NCBI GenBank assembly: GCA_913775175.1
Contig: CAJYKU010000018.1
Span: 142,573 to 182,174 of the forward strand
From: an uncultured Pantoea sp.
Lineage (GTDB): Bacteria; Pseudomonadota; Gammaproteobacteria; Enterobacterales; Enterobacteriaceae
DNA length: 39,602 bases
Direction of reading: 5' to 3'
Shown: in pieces, positions 29,301-39,602 of the stretch
How the letters are laid out: each line of letters begins with the position of its first letter
How positions within the stretch are numbered: the stretch's first letter is position 1
The notes under the pieces: model-generated
The model's database searches: none
What the model was told of the DNA's origin: nothing
The model's input: only the letters and a program-made list of their open reading frames with translations
Position numbers and translations under genes: made by a program

Positions 29301-30031
29301 TGGGTCGTCCGATTCCGGATCCGTTCTGGAAACCGGGTGACAGCATGGACACCACACCGCCGGTTCTGGAAAAGCTGCCCTATATCGTGGTACTGGTCGA
29401 TGAGTTTGCTGACCTGATGATGGCCGTGGGTAAAAAGGTCGAGGAACTGATTGCCCGCCTGGCGCAGAAAGCGCGCGCGGCGGGTATTCACCTGGTGCTG
29501 GCGACCCAGCGTCCTTCGGTTGACGTTATCACCGGGCTTATCAAAGCCAACATCCCGACCCGTATTGCCTTTACGGTATCGAGCAAAATTGACTCCCGCA
29601 CCATTCTGGATCAGGGCGGAGCGGAATCGCTACTGGGCATGGGTGATATGCTCTATATGCCGCCAAACTCCTCTATGCCGGTACGTGTGCATGGGGCCTT
29701 TGTGCGCGATCAGGAAGTACACGCGGTTGTTCAGGACTGGAAAGCGCGTGGACGTCCGCAATATATTGATAGCATCACCGCCGGTGAAGAGAGCGAGGGT
29801 GGCGCAGGCGGCATTGAAGGTGATGAAGAGCTGGATCCGCTGTTTGATCAGGCTGTTGCCTTTGTTGTTGAGAAGCGTCGGGCCTCAATCTCCGGTGTGC
29901 AACGCCAGTTCCGTATAGGCTATAACCGTGCTGCACGTATCATCGAACAGATGGAAGCGCAGAATATCGTTTCTGAGCCTGGTCATAATGGCAACCGTGA
30001 GGTGCTCTCCCCACCGCCCCATGAAATGTAG
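26348..30031 (+). CDS. ftsK: FtsK, DNA translocase for chromosome segregation and division
   Basis: Septum-anchored motor that pumps terminus DNA and activates XerCD at dif. It has 1227 residues. The start is TTG at 26348, with GGAG seven bases before it, giving [10 protein letters not shown] like E. coli. Four membrane spans lie in about 20-185. A Pro/Gln/Ala-rich linker covers about 200-740 and includes a 20-residue tandem repeat at 586-691. The motor has Walker A GTTGSGKS at 888-895 and Walker [13 protein letters not shown]. The C-terminal gamma winged helix ([23 protein letters not shown]) reads KOPS sites. The motor and gamma domains are almost identical to E. coli while the linker is not. 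Confidence 0.96.
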   Translation: MSQEYTEDKDVSLQPLSSGRRLLEALLILVALFAIYLMVSLVSFNPSDPSWSQTAWHEPIHNLGGSIGAWLADTLLFIFGVMAYAIPPVILGLCWITFRQRDRQDYIDYFAVGLRLIGVLALVVTTCGLAALNVDDIWYFASGGVIGSLVSNAMAPWFNGATGTLTLLCIWAAGITLYTGWSWLAIAEKIGSVVMGVLTFASNRSRHDERWHEDEYDDEADEESVTSRAVPAQHADEQDVLLSAPRRAEAPVTALQTHDESLDDPLLAKASDATAAALSVVNEVAQQAPPVPDAATASAVAAAPVAPYSAAQQMQQPQSQPAQQLQQPQSQPAPQAAATAAAEPEPPRYHFELPDEPAVRASAPDDEGPRMGDWQNADRLPAASAAMTAATAGAAGMASATTRSSETLSPLFDIVPERDHNPQVKQGIGPELPRPNKVKLPTRRELASYGIKLPSQRMAEEKAREEAEQQQELNSVQPPHDDDNAAALQEAELRNAFQSQQQRRYGESWQAQSEEDQDALHQAQLANQFAAQQQQRYSAPQQEISPVAQPDHSAIFDFSPMKDLVDDTPGEPLFTIAAAPEQETAWQQPVTAEPQVAATQTSNTGWQQPVTAEPKIAATQTSNTGWQQPVTAEPQVAATQTSNTGWQQSVTAEPQVAATQTSNTGWQQPATAEPQVAATQTSNTGWQQPATPVEPVSPPVPDQYASAPEPVAPVQDSLFHPFLVRHERPLEKPSTPLPVLELLTAPPEAEEPVDMFALEQTARLVEARLADYRVKAEVVGISPGPVITRFELDLAPGVKAARISNLSRDLARSLSAVAVRVVEVIPGKPYVGLELPNKHRQTVYLREVLDCDKFRDNPSPLSVVLGKDISGQPVVADLAKMPHLLVAGTTGSGKSVGVNTMIISMLYKATPEEVRFIMIDPKMLELSVYEGIPHLLTEVVTDMKDAANALRWSVVEMERRYKLMSALGVRNLAGYNEKIEQAAAMGRPIPDPFWKPGDSMDTTPPVLEKLPYIVVLVDEFADLMMAVGKKVEELIARLAQKARAAGIHLVLATQRPSVDVITGLIKANIPTRIAFTVSSKIDSRTILDQGGAESLLGMGDMLYMPPNSSMPVRVHGAFVRDQEVHAVVQDWKARGRPQYIDSITAGEESEGGAGGIEGDEELDPLFDQAVAFVVEKRRASISGVQRQFRIGYNRAARIIEQMEAQNIVSEPGHNGNREVLSPPPHEM
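28103..28420 (+). repeat. 60-bp tandem repeat within ftsK
   Basis: Five full 60-base units and a partial sixth encode [24 protein letters not shown] 20-mers. Units differ by only one to three bases (for example QV to KI in unit 2, P to S in unit 4 and V to A in unit 5), which points to recent expansion. The unit length keeps frame, so copy number can change without breaking FtsK. Confidence 0.93.
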
Positions 30032-30051
30032 CAGTGACAGCACTTAACCTT

Positions 30052-30076
30052 ATGGGCCAGTTAATAACTGGCCCAT
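30052..30076. terminator. Long palindrome after ftsK
   Basis: ATGGGCCAGTTA and TAACTGGCCCAT flank a single base, giving a 12-base-arm palindrome 20 bases after the ftsK stop. The following TGTTTATC is a poor T-run, so termination is likely but may be incomplete. Confidence 0.55.
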
Positions 30077-30107
30077 TGTTTATCTGATGTTCTGACCCCA
30101 TATCTCT

Positions 30108-30136
30108 GGAAACTTTAGGCTTTTTCTCCTGTCGAA
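30108..30136 (+). promoter_or_regulatory. Possible sigma-E promoter for lolA
   Basis: GGAAACTTT and TCGAA are separated by 16 bases, close to the sigma-E pattern GGAACTT-N16-TCnnA but with one extra A in the -35 box. It lies about 70 bases before lolA, an envelope-maintenance gene, so envelope-stress control would make sense; the match is imperfect. Confidence 0.3.
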
Positions 30137-30203
30137 AAGAGAACCGGGCAACTACGTTTAATAGCAGTGAATATCAGGAACAGTAAATAAGGAATCGAAT
30201 CAG

Positions 30204-30815
30204 ATGAAATTACGCGTTATTGCCTGTGGCCTGCTGGCCGGTGTTATTTCTGCCTCTGCGCTGGCGGATGCGTCCAGCGATCTGCAGCAGCGCCTGAACA
30301 AAGTAAGTAGTTTTCACGCCAGTTTTAGCCAGAAGGTTACTGATGGCAGTGGAGCTAATGTACAGGATGGTGAAGGTGAGCTGTGGGTCAAGCGTCCCAG
30401 CCTGTTTAACTGGCATATGACAGCGCCAGATGAGAGCGTAATTGTCTCTGATGGCAAAAACCTCTGGTTCTATAATCCGTTTGTTGAACAGGTAAGTGTC
30501 AGCCTGCTGAAAAACGCCACCAGTAACACTCCGTTTATGCTGATTGCACGCAACCAGCCTGGCGACTGGCAGCAGTACAATATCAAGCAGCAGGGTGATA
30601 ACTTTGAACTGACGCCGAAAAACAGCGATGGTAATCTTAAGCAGTTCACTATCAATGTCTCTTCGTCAGGCACTATTAACCAGTTCAGCGCCGTTGAGCA
30701 GGATGGCCAGCGCAGCAGTTATCAGCTGAAAAGTCAGAAAAATGGTGCGATCAGTCCGGATAAATTTACCTTTACGCCACCGAAAGGGGTAACGGTAGAC
30801 GACCAGCGTCAGTGA
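30204..30815 (+). CDS. lolA: LolA, periplasmic lipoprotein chaperone
   Basis: Carries lipoproteins from LolCDE in the inner membrane to LolB in the outer membrane. It has 203 residues, as in E. coli, with a signal peptide cut after ALA at residue 21. Conserved blocks are [50 protein letters not shown] and [15 protein letters not shown]. Arg residues lining the hydrophobic cavity are kept (KRPSLFNW). AAGGA lies ten bases upstream of the ATG. rarA begins seven bases after the stop, so they form one operon. Confidence 0.95.
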   Translation: MKLRVIACGLLAGVISASALADASSDLQQRLNKVSSFHASFSQKVTDGSGANVQDGEGELWVKRPSLFNWHMTAPDESVIVSDGKNLWFYNPFVEQVSVSLLKNATSNTPFMLIARNQPGDWQQYNIKQQGDNFELTPKNSDGNLKQFTINVSSSGTINQFSAVEQDGQRSSYQLKSQKNGAISPDKFTFTPPKGVTVDDQRQ

Positions 30816-30822
30816 GGTTGAG

Positions 30823-32169
30823 TTGAGTAATCTCTCTCTGGATTTTGCCCCGTCAAATGAGTTTAAACCGCTGGCCGCTAAAATGCGGCCAGCAACACTG
30901 CAGCAATATATTGGTCAGCAACATCTGCTGGCTCCCGGCAAGCCGCTGCCACGCGCTATTGAAGCCGGGCATCTGCACTCCATGATCCTTTGGGGGCCAC
31001 CGGGAACCGGCAAAACCACGCTGGCTGAGATTATCGCTCACTATGGCAATGCTGATGTAGAGCGTATCTCAGCGGTTACCTCAGGCGTGAAAGATATTCG
31101 TGAAGCGATAGAGCGGGCCAGACAGAACCGGCAGGCCGGGCGTCGCACCATTCTGTTTGTCGATGAGGTGCATCGCTTCAATAAAAGCCAGCAGGATGCG
31201 TTTTTGCCTCACATTGAAGATGGCACGATTACATTTATAGGTGCAACCACTGAAAACCCGTCGTTTGAACTCAATTCAGCGCTGCTGTCACGGGCACGCG
31301 TCTATCTGCTGAAATCACTCACCACAGAGGATATCGAACAGGTGCTGACGCAGGCGATGCAGGACAAAACCCGTGGTTATGGCGCAGGCGATATTGTGCT
31401 ACCGGATGCGACGCGACGAATGATTGCTGAACTGGTCAATGGCGATGCCCGGCGTGCGCTTAATACGCTGGAGATGATGGCTGATATGGCAGAGGCGAAT
31501 GCGCAGGGAGAACGGGAACTGACGCCCCAGCTGCTAAGCGAAGTTGCCGGCGAACGCGCGGCGCGCTTTGATAATCAGGGCGATCGCTTTTATGACCTGA
31601 TCTCCGCGCTACATAAGTCAGTGCGTGGCTCAGCACCTGATGCGGCCCTCTACTGGTATGCCCGCATTATTACCGCAGGGGGTGATCCTCTCTATGTTGC
31701 GCGACGTCTGCTTGCTATCGCCTCTGAGGATGTCGGAAATGCCGATCCACGTGCCATGCAGGTGGCTGTTTCCGCCTGGGACTGCTTCACACGGGTTGGA
31801 CCGGCAGAAGGGGAGCGTGCTATTGCCCAGGCGATCGTTTATCTGGCGTGCGCACCGAAAAGCAATGCGGTCTATACCGCTTTTAAAGCCGCAATGCGCG
31901 ACGCGCGCGACGCCCCCGATTACGATGTGCCGGAACATCTGCGTAATGCACCGACCAGACTGATGAAAGAGATGGGGCTGGGTAAAACGTATCGTTATGC
32001 GCATGATGAACCCAACGCCTATGCCGCAGGTGAAGTATTTTTCCCGCCTGAGATGCGCGATGTTCGCTACTATCATCCGACTTCACGCGGACTGGAGGCG
32101 AAGATTGCTGAAAAACTCGCCTGGCTGGCAGAACAGGATCAAAATAGCCCGATAAAACGCTACCGCTGA
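30823..32169 (+). CDS. rarA: RarA, replication-associated recombination ATPase
   Basis: AAA+ ATPase (MgsA/WRNIP1 family) acting at stalled forks and binding SSB. It has 448 residues. Walker A is GPPGTGKT at 58-65, Walker B is FVDEVH at about 112-117, sensor 1 is GATTENPS, and the C-terminal tetramerisation domain starts near [18 protein letters not shown]. The start is TTG, chosen because it gives MSNLSLDF and has GAGG five bases upstream. It is coupled to lolA. Confidence 0.95.
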   Translation: MSNLSLDFAPSNEFKPLAAKMRPATLQQYIGQQHLLAPGKPLPRAIEAGHLHSMILWGPPGTGKTTLAEIIAHYGNADVERISAVTSGVKDIREAIERARQNRQAGRRTILFVDEVHRFNKSQQDAFLPHIEDGTITFIGATTENPSFELNSALLSRARVYLLKSLTTEDIEQVLTQAMQDKTRGYGAGDIVLPDATRRMIAELVNGDARRALNTLEMMADMAEANAQGERELTPQLLSEVAGERAARFDNQGDRFYDLISALHKSVRGSAPDAALYWYARIITAGGDPLYVARRLLAIASEDVGNADPRAMQVAVSAWDCFTRVGPAEGERAIAQAIVYLACAPKSNAVYTAFKAAMRDARDAPDYDVPEHLRNAPTRLMKEMGLGKTYRYAHDEPNAYAAGEVFFPPEMRDVRYYHPTSRGLEAKIAEKLAWLAEQDQNSPIKRYR

Positions 32170-32204
32170 TAAACGCGTTACGGTAAGGTTAGCAAGGAAT
32201 TCAT

Positions 32205-32223
32205 TGCATTCCAGTGGGATGCA
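32205..32223 (+). promoter_or_regulatory. Stem-loop in the rarA-serS gap
   Basis: TGCATTCC and GGGATGCA pair over eight base pairs (one G-T) around the three-base loop AGT, 41 bases before serS. The downstream CCCCTCATTTT is only weakly T-rich. It may be a terminator of lolA-rarA or a leader structure for serS. Confidence 0.45.
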
Positions 32224-32242
32224 GCCCCTCATTTTCAATTAA

Positions 32243-33556
<1,314 letters not shown>

Positions 33557-33570
33557 CCGCAAACTAAACA

Positions 33571-33599
33571 GAAACCCGGCGCTGGCCGGGTTTTTTTTT
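33571..33599 (+). terminator. Terminator of serS
   Basis: CCCGGC and GCCGGG form a 6-bp stem around GCTG, followed by nine T. Confidence 0.92.
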
Positions 33600-33984
33600 C
33601 TGCATCAGCGCTATCGCGTACAAAGGCAATCAGCCACAGGCCCGCTCTTTAGCTGGCTGTTTCCGGAAGCAGATTTTCACTTCTAACAGCGCTTTTGACC
33701 AGGCTACTGATGGTGACGGACAGGGAAAAAAATTTGCAGCGAATAATGAATTTATCACAAATAAACGTTATCGAGCAAAAGGAGGGGTTAAGCGCTAAAA
33801 ATCTGTAAATTCATAATGATAGATTTTTCATCCTCTCTGCACATCCGGTTCCTAACCAACTGAAGATAAAAAAAATAAATTGTACTGCAGCAAATTGTGC
33901 GGTGCTGTTTTTTTGCTCGTTGACTTTAGATTTTCTGATGGCAAACTGCGCGCAATTCTCGCTGATTCCATTGGTTTTATTCCT
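33600..33984 (+). promoter_or_regulatory. A/T-rich gap between serS and ycaD
   Basis: This gap of about 385 bases takes the place of dmsABC-ycaC of E. coli. It holds no supported gene. Its main element is an inverted repeat, AAAAATCT at 33797-33804 with AGATTTTT at 33821-33828, around a 16-base A/T-rich spacer. A TTGACT box lies near 33919, about 65 bases before ycaD. The left half contains no obvious signal. Confidence 0.4.
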
Positions 33985-35136
33985 ATGCTTACCTGGTCGC
34001 GCCCCGTCCTGCTGCTGCTTTGCGGCTTATTGCTGATGACGGTTTCTATTGCTGTGCTTAATACGCTGGTGCCGCTCTGGCTGACGCATGAACAGCTTTC
34101 AACCTGGCAGGTAGGGATGGCGAGCTCAGCCTATTACACCGGAAATCTGGCGGGCACACTGCTGGCGGGCTGGCTGATCAATCGTTACGGCTTTAATCGC
34201 TGTTTCTATCTTGCCAGCGTTCTGTTTGCGCTGGCTACTATGGGCATGATATTAACCTCAGGCTTCTCCAGCTGGACGCTACTGCGCTTTATCGCTGGCG
34301 TAGGCTGTGCATTGATCTGGGTAGTGGTAGAAAGCGCGCTGCTCTGCAGTGGTACGGTACGTAATCGTGGGCAGCTGCTGGCAGCCTATATGATTGTCTA
34401 CTATCTCGGTACAGTGGCAGGGCAGCTGCTGGTCAGCAGCGTTTCAACCGGGCTGCTGCATGTGATCCCGTGGGTAACTGCGCTTATTGTCTGTGCCATG
34501 CTGCCGGTGGTGTTTGTGCAGGTTACAACTGTTGCTGAATCTGAAGAGGCATCGACCTCACGTATCTGGAGTATGCTGCGCCGGCGTAGTTCACGTCTGG
34601 GCATCAACGGCTGCATTATTTCCGGGATTGTGCTGGGCTCGCTCTACGGGCTGATGCCGCTTTATCTCTCGCATCGCGGTATGAGCGATGCATCAGTCGG
34701 ATACTGGATGGCGTTGCTGGTGAGTTCCGGCATTATCGGGCAGTGGCCGATTGGTCGTCTGGCTGACCGCTTTGGCCGTCTGATGGTACTGCGCGTGCAG
34801 GTTTTTGTTGTGATCCTCGGGGCTATGGCAATGCTGGGTGATACGGCAATGGCTCCGTCACTGTTTGTACTCGGTCTGGCGGGCTTCACGCTCTATCCGG
34901 TGGCAATGTCATGGGCGTGCGAAACCGTAGCGCATCATGAGCTGGTGGCGATGAATCAGGCGCTGCTGTTCAGCTACACCATCGGCAGCCTGGCAGGCCC
35001 GGCAATGACGTCAATGCTGATGCAAAACTACTCCGACAGATCGCTGTTTATTATGATTGCTGCGGTGGCTCTGGTCTATCTGGTGATGCTGCTGCGCAAA
35101 GCCGATCATCATGCCACACCCGTGGCACATGCATAA
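33985..35136 (+). CDS. ycaD: YcaD, major facilitator transporter
   Basis: Inner-membrane MFS transporter of unknown substrate, 383 residues (E. coli 382), with twelve hydrophobic spans. Shared blocks are [85 protein letters not shown] and [14 protein letters not shown]. The MFS loop motif appears as GRLADRFGR in the second half. The start at 33985 gives MLTWSRPV, aligned with MSTYTRPV of E. coli, but no Shine-Dalgarno precedes it; the frame is open 35 codons upstream without conservation. Confidence 0.9.
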   Translation: MLTWSRPVLLLLCGLLLMTVSIAVLNTLVPLWLTHEQLSTWQVGMASSAYYTGNLAGTLLAGWLINRYGFNRCFYLASVLFALATMGMILTSGFSSWTLLRFIAGVGCALIWVVVESALLCSGTVRNRGQLLAAYMIVYYLGTVAGQLLVSSVSTGLLHVIPWVTALIVCAMLPVVFVQVTTVAESEEASTSRIWSMLRRRSSRLGINGCIISGIVLGSLYGLMPLYLSHRGMSDASVGYWMALLVSSGIIGQWPIGRLADRFGRLMVLRVQVFVVILGAMAMLGDTAMAPSLFVLGLAGFTLYPVAMSWACETVAHHELVAMNQALLFSYTIGSLAGPAMTSMLMQNYSDRSLFIMIAAVALVYLVMLLRKADHHATPVAHA

Positions 35137-35141
35137 ATATC

Positions 35142-35172
35142 AGAGGGAGCCAGTGGCTCCCTCTTTGGTTTA
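35142..35172. terminator. Terminator between ycaD and pflA
   Basis: AGAGGGAGCC and GGCTCCCTCT form a 10-bp stem around AGT, followed by TTGGTTT. It lies between convergent genes and can serve both. Confidence 0.75.
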
Positions 35173-35175
35173 TGC

Positions 35176-35916
35176 TTAATAGATCACAGTATGGCCATAT
35201 CCCGCCAGAATCGTTTTTATCCTCTCCATGGTCTCTTTAGCGGGCGGTTTAACGCTCTCCAGCTGGTAAGCTTCACCAAGCGTACTCCACTTATGTTTAC
35301 CCAGTTCATGATAGGGCAGCAGTTCGATTTTTTCGACGTTCTGCATATCAGCGGTAAAGGCACCGAGCCGGTGTGCAGAATCATCATCATCTGTATAGCC
35401 AGGAACAACGACGTAGCGGATCCAGGTACGTTTATTCTTCTTTTGCAGATAACGCGCAAAATCGAGCGTACGATGGTTAGAGACACCGGCAAGGATCTCA
35501 TGTATCTCGTTGTTAACCTGTTTCAGATCGAGCATCACTAAATCCGTAACCGCCAGCAGCTCATCAATGACCGGGTCGTAGCGCCGCACAAAGCCGTTGG
35601 TATCCAGACAGGTGTCTATTCCCTCCTGCTTACAGGCACGAAACCAGTCGCGAACAAATTCTGCCTGCAGGATAGCCTCACCTCCTGAAGCCGTTACGCC
35701 GCCGCCTGAGGCATTCATAAAGTGGCGATAAGTTACGACTTCGCGCATCAGCTCATCTACGGTAACTGTTTTACCACTATGTGTATCCCAGGTATCACGG
35801 TTATGGCAGTAGAGGCATCGCATCAGGCAGCCCTGAAAAAAGGTGATAAAACGGATGCCAGGGCCATCAACGGTTCCGCAGGATTCAAAGGAGTGGATAC
35901 GACCAGTAGCAGACAT
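35176..35916 (-). CDS. pflA: PflA, pyruvate formate-lyase activating enzyme
   Basis: Radical-SAM enzyme that places the glycyl radical on PflB under anaerobic conditions. It has 246 residues, as in E. coli. The 4Fe-4S site is Cys30-x3-Cys34-x2-Cys37 ([14 protein letters not shown]). The [11 protein letters not shown] block binds SAM, and [17 protein letters not shown] follows. GGAG lies ten bases before the ATG. It is the last gene of focA-pflB-pflA and is separated from pflB by 156 bases packed with hairpins. Confidence 0.96.
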   Translation of the reverse strand: MSATGRIHSFESCGTVDGPGIRFITFFQGCLMRCLYCHNRDTWDTHSGKTVTVDELMREVVTYRHFMNASGGGVTASGGEAILQAEFVRDWFRACKQEGIDTCLDTNGFVRRYDPVIDELLAVTDLVMLDLKQVNNEIHEILAGVSNHRTLDFARYLQKKNKRTWIRYVVVPGYTDDDDSAHRLGAFTADMQNVEKIELLPYHELGKHKWSTLGEAYQLESVKPPAKETMERIKTILAGYGHTVIY

Positions 35917-35950
35917 AGCGATGATTCTCCGGTTAGCCTGTTCGCAGGCA

Positions 35951-36058
35951 GCACAATCTCTGTTGTGCTCAGCGGGCAGCAGTCAGTTTTGCCCGATGAC
36001 CTGCGTAGTCATCGGGCAAAACTGACTGTAACAGCAGGGCTCCCTGCCGGAGCCTGCT
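35951..36058 (-). promoter_or_regulatory. Three consecutive hairpins between pflB and pflA
   Basis: In minus-strand order there are three stems. At 36058-36033, AGCA/TGCT plus GGCTCC/GGAGCC form a 10-bp stem with one bulge. At 36028-35980, a perfect 21-bp inverted repeat surrounds a 7-base loop (arms 35980-36000 and 36008-36028). At 35968-35951, GCACAA pairs with TTGTGC around six bases. None has a proper T-run. They could stabilise the pflB 3' end, pause polymerase or be cut by RNase III, lowering pflA output relative to pflB. Confidence 0.85.
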
Positions 36059-36072
36059 GCACAGCCAGTGGA

Positions 36073-38355
36073 TCAGAGTGCGGCGGTGAACGTACGGGTA
36101 ATAACATCCTGCTGCTGTTCGCGGGTCAGCGAGTTGAAACGCACAGCATAGCCCGATACGCGAATTGTCAGCTGCGGATAGTTTTCCGGATGTTCCATGG
36201 CATCAAGTAGCATGTCACGATTCATCACGTTAACGTTCAGATGCTGACCACCCTCAAGGTCTGCTTCGTGATGGAAATAGCCATCCATCAGGCCAGCCAG
36301 GTTGGCTTTGCGCACATCATCATCTTTGCCCAGTGCATTTGGCACAATCGAGAACGTATAGGAGATACCATCTTTCGCATACGCAAACGGCAGTTTTGCT
36401 ACTGAGGTCAGTGAAGCGACCGCACCTTTCTGATCGCGTCCGTGCATTGGGTTGGCACCCGGGCCAAAAGGTGCACCGGCACGGCGACCATCCGGCGTGT
36501 TGCCGGTTTTTTTGCCATACACTACATTAGAGGTAATGGTCAGCACAGACTGTGTTGGAACCGCATTGCGGTAGGTTTGCAGTTGCTGAATTTTTTTCAT
36601 AAACCGCTCAACCAGATCGCAGGCCAGATCGTCCACGCGCGGGTCGTTGTTGCCAAATTGTGGATAGTCACCCTCAATCTCAAAATCGATAGCCAGTCCA
36701 TCTGCATCACGAACGGGTGTGACTTTGGCATACTTAATCGCGGAGAGTGAGTCTGCCGCTACAGACAATCCGGCAATACCGCACGCCATCGTGCGATAGA
36801 CATCGCGGTCATGTAATGCCATCAGCGCTGCTTCATAGCTATATTTATCATGCATATAGTGGATGATATTCAGCGCGGTGACATACTGCTTCGCCAGCCA
36901 GTCCATAAAGTGATCCATCCGCGCCATCACGGTGTCAAAGTCGAGCACGTCATCCATGATTGGCGCTTCCTGAGGCCCGACCTGCATTTTCAGCTTTTCA
37001 TCCACGCCACCATTGATCGCATAGAGCAGTGTCTTAGCCAGGTTGGCGCGTGCGCCAAAGAACTGCATCTGTTTGCCAACAATCATCGGGCTGACGCAAC
37101 AGGCAATAGCATAGTCGTCGTTATTAAAGTCTGGACGCATCAGATCATCGTTCTCATACTGCAGAGATGAGGTATCGATGGAGACTTTAGCCGCATATTT
37201 TTTGAAATTAAGCGGCAGCTTTTCAGACCAGAGAATAGTCATATTGGGCTCAGGAGACGGGCCCATGGTATAGAGTGTATTCAGAAAGCGGAACGTGTTT
37301 TTGGTTACCAGCGTACGGCCATCAACGCCCATTCCCGCCAGCGATTCAGTGGCCCAGATGGGATCGCCTGAGAAGAGTTCATCATATTCCGGTGTACGCA
37401 GGAAGCGCACCATACGCAGTTTCATTACCAGATGGTCAATCAGCTCCTGCGCCTGCTCTTCGTTTAGCCGGCCCGCCTGCAGATCGCGTTCAATGTAGAT
37501 ATCCAGGAAGGTAGAGACGCGTCCAAAGGACATTGCCGCACCATTCTGAGATTTCACCGCTGCCAGATAACCAAAGTAGGTCCACTGTACCGCCTGCTGT
37601 GCTGTAGTTGCTGGCAGAGAGATATCGCAGCCATATTTTGCCGCCATTTCTTTAATCTGACCCAGTGCGCGATGCTGCTCGGCAATCTCTTCGCGCAGAC
37701 GGATGATCGCCTCCAGATCGACGCCATTTTCCATATCCTGCTGCAGCGAGCTGAATTGCGCTACTTTATCCTGCATCAGAAAATCGATGCCATAGAGCGC
37801 GACGCGACGATAGTCGCCAATAATACGTCCACGACCATAAGCATCAGGCAGGCCGGTCAGCACTCCCGATTTACGGCAGCGTAAAATATCTGGTGTGTAG
37901 ACATCAAATACGCCCTGATTATGGGTTTTACGAAAGTCGGTGAAGATTTTTTTCAGTGACGGATCCAGCTCACGACCATAGACTTTGCAGGAGCCTTCCA
38001 CCATCTTAATACCGCCGAACGGAATAATGGCGCGTTTCAGTGGCGCTTCGGTCTGCAGGCCAACAATGGTTTCCAGCGATTTATCGATATAACCCGCATC
38101 ATGTGAGGTGATGGTTGACGCTAAACTGGTATCAAAATCAACGGGCGCATGCGTGCGGTTTTCAATTTTGATCCCCTCCAGCACGCTATTCCAGAGCGCG
38201 GTGGTTGCGGATGTCGCGCCAGCGAGAAACGACTCGTCTCCTTCATAGGGTGTATAGTTTTTCTGGATAAAATCGCGCACGTCAACGCCAGTTTGCCATT
38301 CACCTGCACGAAATCCTTCCCAGGCCGCAGCCATTTTCTCATTCAGATCGGACAT
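36073..38355 (-). CDS. pflB: PflB, pyruvate formate-lyase
   Basis: Glycyl-radical enzyme that converts pyruvate and CoA to acetyl-CoA and formate in fermentation. It has 760 residues, as in E. coli. The catalytic pair is Cys419-Cys420 in AIACCVSPM (418/419 without the start Met). The radical glycine is Gly735 in RVSGYAVRF (734 in mature numbering). The start lies 63 bases after focA, in the same operon. Its 3' end is followed by the hairpin cluster before pflA. Confidence 0.97.
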   Translation of the reverse strand: MSDLNEKMAAAWEGFRAGEWQTGVDVRDFIQKNYTPYEGDESFLAGATSATTALWNSVLEGIKIENRTHAPVDFDTSLASTITSHDAGYIDKSLETIVGLQTEAPLKRAIIPFGGIKMVEGSCKVYGRELDPSLKKIFTDFRKTHNQGVFDVYTPDILRCRKSGVLTGLPDAYGRGRIIGDYRRVALYGIDFLMQDKVAQFSSLQQDMENGVDLEAIIRLREEIAEQHRALGQIKEMAAKYGCDISLPATTAQQAVQWTYFGYLAAVKSQNGAAMSFGRVSTFLDIYIERDLQAGRLNEEQAQELIDHLVMKLRMVRFLRTPEYDELFSGDPIWATESLAGMGVDGRTLVTKNTFRFLNTLYTMGPSPEPNMTILWSEKLPLNFKKYAAKVSIDTSSLQYENDDLMRPDFNNDDYAIACCVSPMIVGKQMQFFGARANLAKTLLYAINGGVDEKLKMQVGPQEAPIMDDVLDFDTVMARMDHFMDWLAKQYVTALNIIHYMHDKYSYEAALMALHDRDVYRTMACGIAGLSVAADSLSAIKYAKVTPVRDADGLAIDFEIEGDYPQFGNNDPRVDDLACDLVERFMKKIQQLQTYRNAVPTQSVLTITSNVVYGKKTGNTPDGRRAGAPFGPGANPMHGRDQKGAVASLTSVAKLPFAYAKDGISYTFSIVPNALGKDDDVRKANLAGLMDGYFHHEADLEGGQHLNVNVMNRDMLLDAMEHPENYPQLTIRVSGYAVRFNSLTREQQQDVITRTFTAAL

Positions 38356-38418
38356 AATTTACCTGCCTTAATTTAGGGAACTCGTTTGCCGGGCGCGCTG
38401 CTGCGCATCCGGACGAAA

Positions 38419-39279
38419 TTACGCTGCGGACGTTGTGCCACGCAGATAGATAACCCAGTAGGTCAAGCCCACCAGCAGACCGCCGCCAATAATGTTGCCC
38501 AGCGTTACCGGTATCAGATTGTTGAAAATAAAATCGCTGGCGGTAAGCGCCGGAAACTGCGCAGCAGTTGCACCAGTAAGCTGCCAGAAATCAGGCGTGG
38601 CGAAATCACGAATAAAAATCGCCATTGGGATAAGAAACATATTGGCAATGCTGTGCTCAAAACCACTGGCAACAAACATCGCGACGGGCAAAATCATGGC
38701 AAACATTTTGTCCAGCAAGCTGCGACCTGAGTAGCTCATCCATACCGCCAGGCAGACCAGCAGATTGGCCAGCGTGCCGAGTGCAACAGCCTGTATAAAG
38801 GTGTGATGCATTTTATGATCGGCTGTCTGCAGCAGATTCAGACCCCATGCACCATTGGCGACCATATGCTCACCTGCCAGCCAGATCAATGTGACAAAAA
38901 AGAGCGCGCCGCACAGGTTACCGACATAGACGGTTAACCAGTGCCGGGCGAGTTGCAGCCAGCTAATGCGACCACTGGCTTTAGCGACCACAATCAACAC
39001 GGTTGAGGTAAAGAGATCGGCTCCGCACACGACAACCAGCATCAGACCGAGCGAAAAACAGATACCGCCAATCAGTTTGGCGACTCCCCAGGGGAGTACG
39101 CTGCTGCCGGTGGTGGCAGTGATATAGAACACAAAGGCGATAGAGATAAAAACGCCAGCCGTGATAGCAAGAAAGAAGGTGGAGAGAGGTCGTTTTGTGG
39201 CTTTATAGACGCCCGCTTCTTCAGCAACTTTGGCCATGGCGGCAGGGAGCAACGCATTAAAAGGATTATCAGCTTTCAC
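38419..39279 (-). CDS. focA: FocA, formate channel
   Basis: Pentameric inner-membrane channel that exports and re-imports formate made by PflB. It has 286 residues (E. coli 285) and six spans. FNT-family marks are AITAGVFISIAFVFYITA, VVCGADLFTSTVL, and the gating region with GNL and His in ASGFEHSIANMFLIP (the pore histidine). The start is GTG at 39279, giving MKADNPFNALLPAAM; GGAG lies eight bases upstream. An in-frame ATG 28 codons earlier would overlap the FNR site and is rejected. Confidence 0.95.
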   Translation of the reverse strand: MKADNPFNALLPAAMAKVAEEAGVYKATKRPLSTFFLAITAGVFISIAFVFYITATTGSSVLPWGVAKLIGGICFSLGLMLVVVCGADLFTSTVLIVVAKASGRISWLQLARHWLTVYVGNLCGALFFVTLIWLAGEHMVANGAWGLNLLQTADHKMHHTFIQAVALGTLANLLVCLAVWMSYSGRSLLDKMFAMILPVAMFVASGFEHSIANMFLIPMAIFIRDFATPDFWQLTGATAAQFPALTASDFIFNNLIPVTLGNIIGGGLLVGLTYWVIYLRGTTSAA

Positions 39280-39308
39280 TTCACGCTCTCCGTAACAGGT
39301 CTGAGGAG

Positions 39309-39350
39309 ATCCTAACAAAGGGGATCCGCATAGGAATTGATTTAGATCAT
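39309..39350 (-). promoter_or_regulatory. Class II FNR-dependent promoter of focA-pflBA
   Basis: TTGAT-TTAG-ATCAT at 39337-39350 matches the FNR site TTGAT-N4-ATCAA in nine of ten bases. On the minus strand TAGGAT at 39309-39314 is a good -10. If transcription starts at 39302, the -10 box sits at -12 to -7 and the FNR centre is exactly at -41.5, the class II activation position. The focA start is 23 bases further. Confidence 0.75.
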
Positions 39351-39363
39351 GTTTAGTCAGCAT

Positions 39364-39508
39364 GGGTGGCTATTTTATGAGCCAAATAAATCTAACTTAT
39401 TGTATTTAATTTAATAAAAATATTTTAATAAATATAAATTTAGTTTAATGGTAAGGCGCTGAAGCTGAATTTAGGCTCGCTATTTGCGCCTGAAAAGGAT
39501 TTGCTACT
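39364..39508. other. A/T-rich upstream regulatory DNA of focA
   Basis: Roughly 70 bases (39375-39455) are very rich in A and T with repeated TTTAAT and AATAAA runs, followed by mixed sequence. A small dyad, TGGCT/AGCCA, lies at 39367-39384. In E. coli this interval holds further pfl promoters and ArcA, IHF and NarL sites. I see no clear individual site and no gene. Confidence 0.4.
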
Positions 39509-39602
39509 GGTCAGCGGGTCAGCGGGTCAGCGGGTCAGCGGGTCAGCGGGTCAGCGGGTCAGCGGGTCAGCGGGTCAGCGGGTCAGCGGGTCAGCGGGTC
39601 AG
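39509..39602. repeat. TCAGCGGG octamer tandem array (runs off window)
   Basis: The octamer TCAGCGGG repeats without error from 39511 to the last base (11.5 copies, 11.75 counting the preceding GG). The array continues beyond the window. On the plus strand it is open in all frames; on the minus strand each frame meets a TGA every 24 bases, so a minus-strand gene could not read through it. Confidence 0.97.

Noticed and set aside
39501-39602. Plus-strand open frame through the octamer array as a repeat protein (SAGQRVSG units)
   Set aside because: The array is open in all three plus frames simply because the octamer has no stop, and no convincing start lies before it; the right end is cut off.

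Overview
The window is a stretch of enterobacterial core chromosome. Gene order follows the 18-20 minute region of Escherichia coli K-12 almost gene for gene: potH-potI-ybjO, rlmC, artJ, artMQIP, ybjP, ybjQ-amiD, ltaE-poxB, lysO, ybjD, cspD, clpS-clpA, infA, aat-cydC-cydD, trxB, lrp, ftsK, lolA-rarA, serS, ycaD, pflA-pflB-focA. Protein identities are high but clearly not those of Escherichia. Several blocks that K-12 carries in the same interval are absent: ybjS-ybjT, hcp-hcr, aqpZ, ybjX-macAB, the serW tRNA, dmsABC-ycaC and ycaMNK. This compact version suits a plant- or insect-associated relative such as Erwinia or Pantoea (Erwiniaceae). That placement is inference from layout and protein divergence, not a search result.

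Region by region: positions 1-1832 hold the end of the putrescine importer operon (potHI) and the membrane protein gene ybjO. Positions 1980-3104 hold the one clearly accessory gene, a secreted trypsin-fold protease with a PKD-like tail, inserted between ybjO and rlmC. Positions 3421-4548 hold the rRNA methyltransferase gene rlmC. Positions 4578-8328 hold the arginine ABC transporter (artJ alone, then artPIQM), with an ArgR-like box before artJ. Positions 8562-15946 hold envelope and metabolic genes (ybjP, ybjQ-amiD, ltaE, poxB, lysO, ybjD). Positions 16020-19531 hold the stationary-phase and proteolysis genes cspD, clpS and clpA, then infA. Positions 19878-25212 hold aat, the CydDC thiol exporter and trxB, linking N-end-rule tagging and redox control. 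Positions 25734-33556 hold lrp, ftsK (with an SOS box), lolA, rarA and serS. Positions 33985-39279 hold ycaD and the anaerobic pyruvate formate-lyase locus pflA-pflB-focA.

Functional links are visible. ClpS-ClpA degrades N-end-rule substrates that Aat can create by adding Leu or Phe. The ftsK SOS box joins chromosome segregation to DNA damage. A well-placed FNR site drives the focA-pflB-pflA operon, and a row of hairpins between pflB and pflA probably sets enzyme-to-activase stoichiometry.

I found no prophage, transposon, CRISPR array, tRNA or obviously new multigene system. The most unusual features are non-coding or repetitive: a TCAGCGGG octamer array running off the right edge beside the focA promoter, a 60-bp minisatellite inside ftsK, the pflB-pflA hairpin cluster, and large palindromes in the lrp and infA leaders.
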